Of a stretch of DNA of 64,000 nt, positions 34,416 to 45,690 are shown one piece after another (within the stretch, counting starts at the first letter, position 1; each line of letters starts with the position of its first letter). Source of the stretch: Arthrobacter sp. Leaf137 (GTDB lineage: Bacteria > Actinomycetota > Actinomycetes > Actinomycetales > Micrococcaceae); the NCBI RefSeq assembly GCF_001423525.1, contig NZ_LMOI01000024.1, forward strand, positions 124,001 to 188,000. Reading direction: 5' to 3'. The position numbers were made by a program, and so were the translations under genes. The notes under the pieces are model-generated. The model had not been told where the DNA came from. It was given only the letters and a program-made list of their open reading frames with translations, and made no database searches.

Positions 34416-35399
34416 TTACCTGCGGCGGGGCGTCATCGCCACCATGCCGGCGTAGGTGAAGCCTCCGCCGAACCCGAAGAGCAGCGCCGGGACGTCCGCC
34501 GGGATCTTGCCGGAGTGCCACCACTTGCTCAAGCCGAGCGGCACGCTGGCAGCAGACGTGTTCCCCGACTCGGTGACATCGGTGATGACAACGCGGTCCG
34601 TCATGCCCAGGGCCTCGGCGAGCGGCTCGATGATGCGCAGGTTGGCCTGGTGCGCGGCCAGCACCTGGATGTCGTCCAGCGTCAGGCCCGCACGGGCAAC
34701 GGTCTCGCGGGCGCGCTCCGGTGCCTTGGTGAGGGCCCAGCGCAACACCTCGCGGCCGTTCTGGGCGAAGCGTCCCGAGGGCGGGGAGATCTTGACGGCG
34801 TCGGCCATGCCAATCTCGGAACCCCACACCACCGGGCCGATCCGCGGGGTGGCGGAGGGACGCACGACGGCGGCGCCCGCACCGTCGGCGGTGAGCACCG
34901 CCGTCGCACGGTCCGTCCAGTCAGTCACCGCTGAGAGGGTTTCGGCCCCCACCACGATTGCGTGCGAGGCGCTTCCCATGCGGATGGCCTGGTCGGCGAT
35001 GCCCAGGGCGTATTCGAATCCCGAACAGGCCGTGTTGACGTCCATGATGGCGGGTCCCCGGCCGTCCCGTCCCAGCCCGAGGGCTGCTGACACGCGTCCG
35101 GCGGTGTTGGGTGAGCGCTCGGCTGCAGTGGTGGTGGCCACGACGACGAGGTCGATGTCGGCGGCCGGAACGCCTGAGTCTTCCAGCGCCATCCGTGCGG
35201 CGGGAACGGCGAGGTCTACTACGGTTTCGCCCTCCGCGACGATATGCCTGGTGATGATGCCGGTACGCTGGCGGATCCATTCGTCGTTGGTGTCCATCAT
35301 GCCTTCGAGTTCATGGTTGTCCATGACGCGCACCGGCTGTGCGTGGCCAAGGCCGGCTATCTCGGTGCCGGCAGGCCCGTGGGCAAGCGAAATCTCCAT
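34416..35399 (-). CDS. fabH: Beta-ketoacyl-ACP synthase III
   Basis: 327 residues, GAGAGG 7 nt ahead of the ATG. The thiolase-fold triad is complete: Cys125 (NTACSGFEYAL), His250 (AAHQANLRI), Asn280 (SGNTSAAS). It condenses acetyl-CoA or branched short acyl-CoA with malonyl-ACP to start fatty acid synthesis. No other fab gene is adjacent. It follows hrpA by 29 bp on the same strand, so it is probably cotranscribed with a helicase, or is a specialised second KAS III. Confidence 0.92.
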   Translation of the reverse strand: MEISLAHGPAGTEIAGLGHAQPVRVMDNHELEGMMDTNDEWIRQRTGIITRHIVAEGETVVDLAVPAARMALEDSGVPAADIDLVVVATTTAAERSPNTAGRVSAALGLGRDGRGPAIMDVNTACSGFEYALGIADQAIRMGSASHAIVVGAETLSAVTDWTDRATAVLTADGAGAAVVRPSATPRIGPVVWGSEIGMADAVKISPPSGRFAQNGREVLRWALTKAPERARETVARAGLTLDDIQVLAAHQANLRIIEPLAEALGMTDRVVITDVTESGNTSAASVPLGLSKWWHSGKIPADVPALLFGFGGGFTYAGMVAMTPRRR

Positions 35400-35428
35400 G
35401 GGTTTTCCTCTCGTGGGTAAGTTGCCCG

Positions 35429-39439
<4,011 letters not shown>

Positions 39440-39508
39440 GGCTGCAGACAGTCTACTGCGGCGGGGCCTACTCCCTGTGGTTCGACTGCCTGCGGCTGTT
39501 GCTGGTGG

Positions 39509-39676
39509 CTAGAAAATGCGGAGGGTGTAGTTGGTGCTGGGCAGGTCCAGCGCGGACCAGTCCTGGTGCGAAGCAACGGGAGGCGTATGCCCCCGGCCGT
39601 CGCTGAGGAGTGCCGCCACGGTGGCCGCGGCGACGAGGAGGAGGACGATGACGAGGATGGCTGCGAAGATTTCCAT
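39509..39676 (-). CDS. Small single-span membrane protein
   Basis: 55 residues from ATG 39676 (GGAGG just ahead). Residues 2-24 (EIFAAILVIVLLLVAAATVAA) are a membrane segment. The remainder is polar (SDGRGHTPPVASHQDWSALDLPSTNYTLRIF). The family is not recognised. It is divergent from the glxA-type gene, with the dyad at 39712-39748 between them, so both may be controlled by the same protein. It does not look like a shadow, because the ribosome site, membrane segment and stop fit a complete gene. Confidence 0.55.
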   Translation of the reverse strand: MEIFAAILVIVLLLVAAATVAALLSDGRGHTPPVASHQDWSALDLPSTNYTLRIF

Positions 39677-39711
39677 ACCTCCATGCTTCTCCTGTGGAGC
39701 AGCAGGAAACA

Positions 39712-39748
39712 GTGGCAGAAATGCCCAAAAAGAGAGAATTTCTGCCAC
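39712..39748. promoter_or_regulatory. Operator-like dyad over the glxA-type promoter
   Basis: GTGGCAGAAAT (39712-39722) and ATTTCTGCCAC (39738-39748) are perfect 11-nt inverted arms separated by 15 nt, about three half-turns centre to centre. The right arm touches CACACT (39746-39751), which lies 6 nt ahead of the ATG and is a possible -10 of a leaderless mRNA. Confidence 0.65.
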
Positions 39749-39757
39749 ACTGAAGAC

Positions 39758-40726
39758 ATGCTGAAAACCGTGGCAGTGATCGTGGTTCCCAACTTCTCGA
39801 TGTTCGAATTCGGCACCGCCTGCGAGGTGTTCGGAATCGACCGTTCGGACCGGGGGAGCGGCGTTCCCGGTTTCGAATTCCGGGTGTGCACGCCATCGCC
39901 CGGGGAGGTGCCGCTGAAGTCCGGCCTGTCCATGAACGTCAGTCTCGGCCTCGAAGCGACCAAGGACGCGGACCTGGTGATCATGGCCCCGTTCGGACGC
40001 GACCAGGACCTGCCGGAATCGCTCCTGGATGCCCTGCGCGCCGCGGATGCCAGGGGAGCCTGGGTCATGTCCATCTGTTCCGGCGCTTTCGCCCTGGCCA
40101 GGGCCGGGCTCCTGGATGGCCGCCGCTGCACCACGCACTGGCATTACTCAGGCCAGCTGGCCGCGTCCTATCCGCACGCACTGGTCGATGAGAATGTGTT
40201 GTACGTCCAGGATGGCAACATCATCTCCTCCGCCGGAACCGCCGCAGGCATTGACGCCTGCCTGCATCTGGTGCGGGTGGAGCTCGGCGCGCAGGTGGCC
40301 TCCGCCATCGCACGGGACATGGTGGTTCCGCCGCACCGTGACGGCGGCCAGGCGCAGTTCATTGACAGGCCAATGCCTACCTGCGGTTCGGCGCCCATGG
40401 AGGCACTGCTGCGCTGGATGGTGCAGAACCTGGACCGTGAGCACTCGGTTAACGAACTGGCGGCCCGGGTACACATGTCAGCGCGCACGTTCGCACGGAA
40501 GTTCCGGTCTGAAACCGGGGCCACACCCGCCGCGTGGCTCAATTCCCAAAGGGTGATGCGGGCGCAGGAACTGCTCGAGTCCACGGACCTGAATATCGAC
40601 GAAGTGGCGAGGGAATCAGGCTTCGGCCACCCGGTGCTGCTGCGGCACCATTTCGCAAAAGTGCTGGATACCAGCCCGCAGTCCTATCGCCGGGCGTTCC
40701 GGGGGCAACTGGCCGAGGCGGGGTAG
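39758..40726 (+). CDS. GlxA-type AraC regulator (DJ-1/PfpI domain plus HTH)
   Basis: 322 residues from ATG 39758; the open frame runs far upstream but that part is antisense to hrpA. The N-terminal DJ-1/PfpI domain (1-190; PNFSMFEFGTACEVFG, SICSGAFALARAGLLDGRRCTTHW) keeps the elbow Cys. The C-terminal AraC double HTH (about 215-320) shows HSVNELAARVHMSARTFARKF and the closing DEVARESGFGHPVLLRHHF. Regulators of this type sense small metabolites. A perfect dyad lies over the promoter, so autoregulation is likely. No target enzyme gene is adjacent. Confidence 0.87.
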   Translation: MLKTVAVIVVPNFSMFEFGTACEVFGIDRSDRGSGVPGFEFRVCTPSPGEVPLKSGLSMNVSLGLEATKDADLVIMAPFGRDQDLPESLLDALRAADARGAWVMSICSGAFALARAGLLDGRRCTTHWHYSGQLAASYPHALVDENVLYVQDGNIISSAGTAAGIDACLHLVRVELGAQVASAIARDMVVPPHRDGGQAQFIDRPMPTCGSAPMEALLRWMVQNLDREHSVNELAARVHMSARTFARKFRSETGATPAAWLNSQRVMRAQELLESTDLNIDEVARESGFGHPVLLRHHFAKVLDTSPQSYRRAFRGQLAEAG

Positions 40727-40727
40727 C

Positions 40728-41060
40728 CTACGCGCCGGACGCTCCGGCGTCGTCCGCTGACGCCTGGTCCTGTTCCGCTGCGGCCCGGGCACTTTCCACC
40801 AGGATCCGCCACGGGCCGGTGACTGCGCGCTCCGGCAGGGCCGCACGGCGCCCGCCGGCCCGGATGGAATAAATAAACCGATCCGGCTGGGTGTCGGCGA
40901 ACTCCCTGGCCGCGGCCACCGCGGTCCGGGGGACGGCGTCCCAGGGGCACGCCTCAACGATCGGCTGCCACTGGTTGATGGCGGTCTCGGACCGGGCATC
41001 CACGGTCCACACCCTGGTGATCGCCGCGATGCCGCCCGTGCGCTCCACACTGATCTTCAT
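40728..41060 (-). CDS. Emfourin-like inhibitor of M4 metalloprotease
   Basis: 110 residues. The opening MKISVERTGGIAAITRVWTVDA, the mid-chain DRFIYSIRAGGRRAALPERAV and the small size match emfourin, the protealysin inhibitor described in Serratia. In that system the inhibitor gene lies next to the protease gene, as here: the M4 protease ends 61 bp upstream on the same strand. The C-terminal 20 residues are Ala/Asp-rich. Function is inferred from family resemblance recalled by eye plus this pairing. Confidence 0.75.
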   Translation of the reverse strand: MKISVERTGGIAAITRVWTVDARSETAINQWQPIVEACPWDAVPRTAVAAAREFADTQPDRFIYSIRAGGRRAALPERAVTGPWRILVESARAAAEQDQASADDAGASGA

Positions 41061-41121
41061 GGCCTGGTTCCTGGGGCTTCCGCTCAGCCTGGCGGCCTGG
41101 AATCCGGCAGCCAGGCATCTG

Positions 41122-42174
41122 TTAAAGCTTGACCTTCACAGTTTCCCACGCCTGTCGGACGGCGTCATGCTCCGGGCTGTCCGAGCCGAAAAGTTCCACC
41201 GCCGCGGCGAGCGTGGCGCGGGCAAAGACGGTGAAGGTGGCCGTGGTGGGAAGCGAGCCACCGGTCAGGGTTTCGTACCAGATCCTCCCCGGCGAGTCCC
41301 AGGCGTTCCCGCCCAGGGCCTGGGCCACGAGGTAGAACGCCCTGTTGGGGATGCCTGAGTTAATGTGGACGCCGCCGTTGTCAGCGCTGGTCCGGACGTA
41401 GCCGTCCATGGAATCAGGCTGGGGATCCTTGCCCAGCACATCGTCGTCGTATGCCGTTCCGGGGGACTTCATGGAGCGCAGCGCCTGCCCCTGCACGTCC
41501 GGGGTGAAGAGTCCCTCGCCGATGAGCCAGCTGGCTTCCGCCGCGGATTGGCCCTTGACGTACTGCTCCACCAGTGCGCCGAAGACATCCGACATGGACT
41601 CGTTCAGGGCGCCGGCCTGGTTGCGGTACGCCAGGCCGGCGGAAAATTGCGTTACGCCGTGCGCCAGTTCGTGGCCGATGACGCTCAGTGAGGCGGTGAA
41701 CCGCTGGAAGACGGCGCCGTCGCCGTCACCAAAGACCATCTGCTTACCGTCCCAGAAAGCATTGTCGTACAGCTTGCCGAAATGCACCGTGGCGTCCATC
41801 GGGAGCCCGCGGCCGTCAATGGAGTCCCGGCCAAAGACGTCGGCGTAGAGGCGGTGGGTATGGCCCAGGCCGTCATAGGCTTCATCGGCAGCGGCGTCTC
41901 CGGTCTGTGGTTCGCCTTCCTTCCGCACCAGTTTTCCGGGGAGGGATTCCGCGCCATGGGCGTCATAAATAGTCCGGATTGCCGGGCCCGGCTTGGCGGC
42001 CAGCATCCCGGCGGTGGTCTCCGGCCGGGCGGTTATCCGGGCCGCCTGGACACTCTTCACATGGACCAGGGCTTCCCTGGCAGCCCGGGCGGCGGCGGAG
42101 TACTCCGGTGCGTCCTGCCGGGCAAGGCGCCGCAGCAGGTACGGCGGAACGATGGTGCAGAACGGAACGTGCAT
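41122..42174 (-). CDS. Protealysin-like M4 metalloprotease
   Basis: 350 residues from ATG 42174 (GAGGGGG 7 nt ahead). Short propeptide with the protealysin motif FCTIVPPYLL near the N-terminus and no signal peptide, as in protealysin and unlike thermolysin. Catalytic domain: HELAH at 168-172, the third zinc ligand Glu192 in NESMSDVFG, and the active His270 in NGGVHINSG. The lack of a signal peptide implies an intracellular or non-classically released enzyme, which agrees with a cytosolic inhibitor encoded next door. Confidence 0.92.
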   Translation of the reverse strand: MHVPFCTIVPPYLLRRLARQDAPEYSAAARAAREALVHVKSVQAARITARPETTAGMLAAKPGPAIRTIYDAHGAESLPGKLVRKEGEPQTGDAAADEAYDGLGHTHRLYADVFGRDSIDGRGLPMDATVHFGKLYDNAFWDGKQMVFGDGDGAVFQRFTASLSVIGHELAHGVTQFSAGLAYRNQAGALNESMSDVFGALVEQYVKGQSAAEASWLIGEGLFTPDVQGQALRSMKSPGTAYDDDVLGKDPQPDSMDGYVRTSADNGGVHINSGIPNRAFYLVAQALGGNAWDSPGRIWYETLTGGSLPTTATFTVFARATLAAAVELFGSDSPEHDAVRQAWETVKVKL

Positions 42175-42324
42175 GGCGTACCCCCTCAACTAGGTAACTT
42201 CAGGTTAGGAGGAGGCACCGACATTTGGCGGCAGCCACACGGCAGCCACGTTCCCGCCGCACGGCAGGCAGCAGCCGCGGCTGTGCACGCATGGCAGGGC
42301 GGCCTTGCTGTACGGAGGGTTAAA

Positions 42325-42357
42325 CAAAAAACCCCGCCGTACTGGACGGCGGGGTTT
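42325..42357 (-). terminator. Terminator of tRNA-Arg
   Basis: AAACCCCGCCGT, loop ACTGG, ACGGCGGGGTTT: a perfect 12-bp stem directly 3' of the tRNA on the minus strand, followed there by a run of six T. Confidence 0.9.
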
Positions 42358-42361
42358 GCTG

Positions 42362-42434
42362 TGCCCTCGATAGGATTCGAACCTACGACCTTCTGCTCCG
42401 GAGGCAGACGCTCTATCCCCTGAGCTACGAGGGC
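42362..42434 (-). tRNA. tRNA-Arg (anticodon CCG)
   Basis: 73 nt on the minus strand. The acceptor stem GCCCTCG pairs with CGAGGGC, the discriminator is A, and the D arm is GCTCAGGGGATAGAGC. The anticodon stem TCTGC/GCAGA encloses loop CTCCGGA, giving anticodon CCG (reads CGG). The T loop TTCGAAT is standard. CCA is not encoded. Confidence 0.97.
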
Positions 42435-42519
42435 AATCCGGGGTTCCTGCCGTTGCTGGCGGGACGTCCTAGAGCTTAGCAGGAAGGTGCCCCGCAAAGG
42501 AAAATCGGCTCGGGTTCAA

Positions 42520-42542
42520 GCCCGGCCAATCCCTGGCCGGGC
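42520..42542 (-). terminator. Hairpin downstream of the RnfD/NqrB-FNR fusion gene
   Basis: GCCCGGCCA and TGGCCGGGC form a 9-bp perfect stem with loop GGGAT (minus strand), followed by TTGAACC. It lies 53 nt past the stop and probably ends the flavin operon. Confidence 0.6.
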
Positions 42543-42594
42543 CGCAGCGGCCCGCCCGGGCACACTGAGCCACGCGCATCAGTACCCCGTGGCA

Positions 42595-44139
42595 TCAGTA
42601 CCCCGAGAAGGAGTCCACGTGAACGCGCCGTGCCCCCGCCTGGCGCGCCGCGTGCCGCAGCGACGCCACACTGGCGGGCGAGCCGGACACGTACACATCG
42701 CGGTCTGCGATGTCGGGGACGAGGGCTTTCAGCCCGGCTGCGTCGAGCCTGGAATTGCCGGCCGGCGCCGCGTCGAGGCCCTGCGGCGGCTCTGAGCCGT
42801 CGGCAGTGCGGACCAGGACCCGGACACCCGAAGCCCGGAGTTCGTCCGCGTAGGCGACGTCGTCCGCGCTCCTGGCCAGCAGGACCATTACCGCGTCGCG
42901 CTCCTCAAGGGCGCCGGAGGCAACGTGCGAGAGGAACGGCGTGATGCCGATACCCGCAGCGACCAGGAGCACCGGGCGGTTCGGATCCCGGGACAGGACA
43001 AAGTCGCCACCCACGGACGTGGCCGTGAGCTCATCACCGGGCTGCAACCCCAGCAGGACCTTTTTGGCCGCAGAAAGGGGTTCGGCAGTACGGACGCCGA
43101 ATTTCACGAGGCGCTCCCTTGGCGAGCCGGCAAGGCTGAACACGCGCCGCCTGCCCTTGCCGTCGGTTTTCGCGTGCGGCAGGTCCAGCTCCATGTACTG
43201 GCCGGGGAGGAACCGTATGGGACGCGACGGCATGAACGAGAATTCGGTGGTGCTGGGCGTCAGTGGCCGGCTGGAGGCAAAGCGGAGCCTTACGCCGCCG
43301 CGCTGGCCCAGCAGGAAGGCCGCAAGGTTGCCCACCAGAAGGGCAGCCTCCGGTGAATTGGCAATGAAGCCGAAGTTGTATGGGACTGCGAACACCACGC
43401 CCACCGCTGCCGCCAGGGACAGCTGCTGCCAGCGGCGCGGCGGCAGCGTCAGGGGTTCCGACAGCATGAAGCCCACGAAGAACAGCACAGGACGCTGAGC
43501 CAGTGCCTGCCAGACACCCGTCCCCACGCCCATACCGGCCCGAAGCAGATCCATCGTGATGATCGACGTTGCAACCAACGTGAACACCGAGGCCATCAGG
43601 ACCTTCCGGGTCCGGTACAGGACCAGCAGGACGCCGGGAACCAGCAGCCACAGCATGGCCGGCGTGGCCGCCCACCAGGTGGCGATATTGAGTCCGGTCA
43701 GGCCAGTTGCGAAGGCTCCGAGGGCTGCAGGATTGAAGACGTGCCTGCCCCGCCACGCCAGTGCGTATTTCGATGCGGAAGCAAGGACACAGGCCAATGC
43801 CACGCCGGCGACGTCCATGGCCTGGAAGGAAGGCCAAAACAGGAAGTAGAGCAGCAGGCCGGTGATGAGGGAGGACTCGGAGTGCGGGCGTACCCTGAAC
43901 AACGCCGCCAGCGCACGGTTCGAGGCGTAGGTCAGCAGGAGGCACAGGGCCAGGTGTGCCAGCATCTCCGGAATGCCGAACGTCAGCCATCCCAGCACGT
44001 CCAGCAGCAGGCTGTACGCCACCAGGCCCGACAGGACCAGCAGGATGAGCCGGTACATCGTGAAGCGGCCAAGCACGGTGTCCAGCCGCCCGGCAATGGT
44101 GGGTGCCGGGCCGGCGGACGGCGTCTCAACGGTGCTCAT
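42595..44139 (-). CDS. RnfD/NqrB-like membrane domain fused to ferredoxin-NADP reductase domain
   Basis: 514 residues. The first ~285 form about ten membrane segments of the RnfD/NqrB type (FNPAALGAFATGL; FVGFMLSEPLTLPP). The flavinylation motif of true RnfD/NqrB (SxT after DPV) is not seen here. The last ~225 form an FNR module: FAD site RRVFSLAGSP, NAD(P) site VAAGIGITPF and the C-terminal YVSGSP. It would pass electrons from cytoplasmic NAD(P)H across the membrane to a flavin carrier outside. It overlaps apbE by 4 nt and belongs to the module with the FMN-binding lipoprotein. Confidence 0.83.
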   Translation of the reverse strand: MSTVETPSAGPAPTIAGRLDTVLGRFTMYRLILLVLSGLVAYSLLLDVLGWLTFGIPEMLAHLALCLLLTYASNRALAALFRVRPHSESSLITGLLLYFLFWPSFQAMDVAGVALACVLASASKYALAWRGRHVFNPAALGAFATGLTGLNIATWWAATPAMLWLLVPGVLLVLYRTRKVLMASVFTLVATSIITMDLLRAGMGVGTGVWQALAQRPVLFFVGFMLSEPLTLPPRRWQQLSLAAAVGVVFAVPYNFGFIANSPEAALLVGNLAAFLLGQRGGVRLRFASSRPLTPSTTEFSFMPSRPIRFLPGQYMELDLPHAKTDGKGRRRVFSLAGSPRERLVKFGVRTAEPLSAAKKVLLGLQPGDELTATSVGGDFVLSRDPNRPVLLVAAGIGITPFLSHVASGALEERDAVMVLLARSADDVAYADELRASGVRVLVRTADGSEPPQGLDAAPAGNSRLDAAGLKALVPDIADRDVYVSGSPASVASLRHAARQAGARRVHVDSFSGY

Positions 44140-45008
44140 GCAAACAGTGTCCCTTCGAATTCTGCGGAAAAGGCGGCGCTGCCGTCGGAAAAAACCGTCA
44201 GCCAGGAAACATCGAACGACTCCTCGAGCACGGCGCCGGGGACGAAAAAGAGGGCGGTGGCGAGGGCATCGGCCACAGCGGCGGTGTCCGCCAGCGCCCA
44301 GGTGGCGACGGCGGTACGGACCGGTTGCCCGGTGGTCGCGTCAAGGACATGGTGAAGTCCGTCGCCCCAGGCCCGGCGGTTGGCGGCGGAAGCGCACAGT
44401 GCCCTGCCGCACAGTTCCACCACGCCGATGGCCTGGGCCGGGTTATAAGGATGTTCGAGCCCCACCCGGACGGTACCCGGGCCGCGGACCAGCAGGTCGC
44501 CGCTGGCGTCCACCATGAAGGCCTCCACACCGCCGGCCTCCAGGGCGGACGCCAGCACATCAACCAGCAGGCCCTTGCCGGCTGCCCCGACGTCCAGCAC
44601 TACCGGAGCGGTGGTGCTGATCGAGGTTCCGTTCCAGTCCAGGATGTTCTCCCAGCGCGGGGCCGGCAGTGGGCCACCCGACGGCCGGAGGGTATAGGCG
44701 GCGTCATAGCCCAGGCGCTCAAGGCTTGCGCCCACCAGCGGCGTCATGGCGCCACCGGTCAGCCCGTACAGCGTCCTGTACAGTTCCCCGAGCCCGGCAG
44801 CTTCTGCGGGAAAGCTGTAGCTGCCGGGCTTCCGGGCCATTGCACTGACCAGTGAGTCGGTGCGGAAACGGGACCAGGCGGCGTCGAACTTCTCCACGAG
44901 GGCCAGCAGGTCCTGCTGTGCGGACGGCGCAAGGACGTGCGGCGTGGAAACCTCCCAGTGCGTCCCGATTCCCTCGAAGGAAAAAGCAGCCCAGTCCCCG
45001 TGCGGCAC
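44136..45008 (-). CDS. apbE: FAD:protein FMN transferase (ApbE family)
   Basis: 290 residues, GTG start 3 nt after the lipoprotein stop. ApbE marks: GTHWEVSTP near the N-terminus, the AAGKGLLVD helix, DASGDLLVRGP and, at the C-terminus, HHVLDATTGQPVRT with ADTAAVADALATALF. ApbE attaches FMN from FAD through a phosphoester to Thr or Ser of partner proteins. The FMN-binding lipoprotein encoded just before is the obvious substrate. No signal peptide is visible, so flavinylation may occur before export, or export uses another route. Confidence 0.9.
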   Translation of the reverse strand: MPHGDWAAFSFEGIGTHWEVSTPHVLAPSAQQDLLALVEKFDAAWSRFRTDSLVSAMARKPGSYSFPAEAAGLGELYRTLYGLTGGAMTPLVGASLERLGYDAAYTLRPSGGPLPAPRWENILDWNGTSISTTAPVVLDVGAAGKGLLVDVLASALEAGGVEAFMVDASGDLLVRGPGTVRVGLEHPYNPAQAIGVVELCGRALCASAANRRAWGDGLHHVLDATTGQPVRTAVATWALADTAAVADALATALFFVPGAVLEESFDVSWLTVFSDGSAAFSAEFEGTLFA

Positions 45009-45011
45009 CGC

Positions 45012-45500
45012 CTACTGCGCCTCCGACTTGATCTGCTCCACGGCCTGGTTGAAGCCACCGCTGGTCAGGGACGACCCGGCCACCTTGGACACGTTGAGGT
45101 CCTCGATGTTCCTGCCCACCACCTGGGCGGCGATGCCGCCGGCAAACTCGCCCTGGAACTTGCGGGTGTTGGGGTTGGACGGGTGCTGGGTGATCTGGAC
45201 GTCCGTCACTTTGCCCGACGCCAGGGTCAGCTGCACGCCCACCGTTTCGTTCCCGTTGGGCGAGACGTAGGTGCCGTCCGCGCTGTAGGTACCGTCCTTG
45301 TAGCTCGAACCACTGCTGGCAAGGGCAGATTCCCCTGCGGAAGGTGTGGTTGCGGCAGCAGAGGCGCCACCCGCGGTCGAGACTGGGTTGTTTTCGGCCG
45401 CCGAGGGGGCACAGCCGGCCACCGTGCCCATGAGGGACAGCCCGGCGATTCCAACATAGATGCTCTTGCGTACTGGTCGGTTCAGTGCTGAGGGTCTCAT
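45012..45500 (-). CDS. FMN-binding domain lipoprotein, probable ApbE substrate
   Basis: 162 residues from ATG 45500 (GAGAG 5 nt ahead). Signal peptide with lipobox TVAGC, a Ser/Ala/Thr-rich spacer (about 35-75), then one FMN-binding domain (DGTYSADGTYVSPNG; VTDVQITQHP). The flavinylation site reads VAGSSLTSGG, matching S/T-G-A/S-T/S-x-T/S, so FMN is probably carried on a Ser. First gene of the three-gene operon. It would sit on the outer face of the membrane and accept electrons from the RnfD/NqrB-FNR fusion. Confidence 0.85.
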   Translation of the reverse strand: MRPSALNRPVRKSIYVGIAGLSLMGTVAGCAPSAAENNPVSTAGGASAAATTPSAGESALASSGSSYKDGTYSADGTYVSPNGNETVGVQLTLASGKVTDVQITQHPSNPNTRKFQGEFAGGIAAQVVGRNIEDLNVSKVAGSSLTSGGFNQAVEQIKSEAQ

Positions 45501-45675
45501 GAAGGCTCTCGTTTCGTAGGGGATCACAGGTATCGGCGGACGTTACGACCTTGTCAACGCTGAAACCACCATATTGGTTCAACCCTGTGCATTCTCTGGG
45601 TTTTCCTTGGAGGCGTCCTTTGCGGAAGCCTGACGAAGCAAAGGCCCGCAATTCTTTGCTGTGACGGGCCCCCGG

Positions 45676-45690
45676 TACCCTAGAAGGGTG
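45676..45690 (+). promoter_or_regulatory. Leaderless promoter of argS (-10 and start codon)
   Basis: TACCCT at 45676-45681 is followed by 6 nt and then GTG 45688. This TANNNT-N6-start spacing places the first transcribed base on the start codon. TTCTTT, 18 nt upstream of the -10, may be the -35. Confidence 0.6.
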
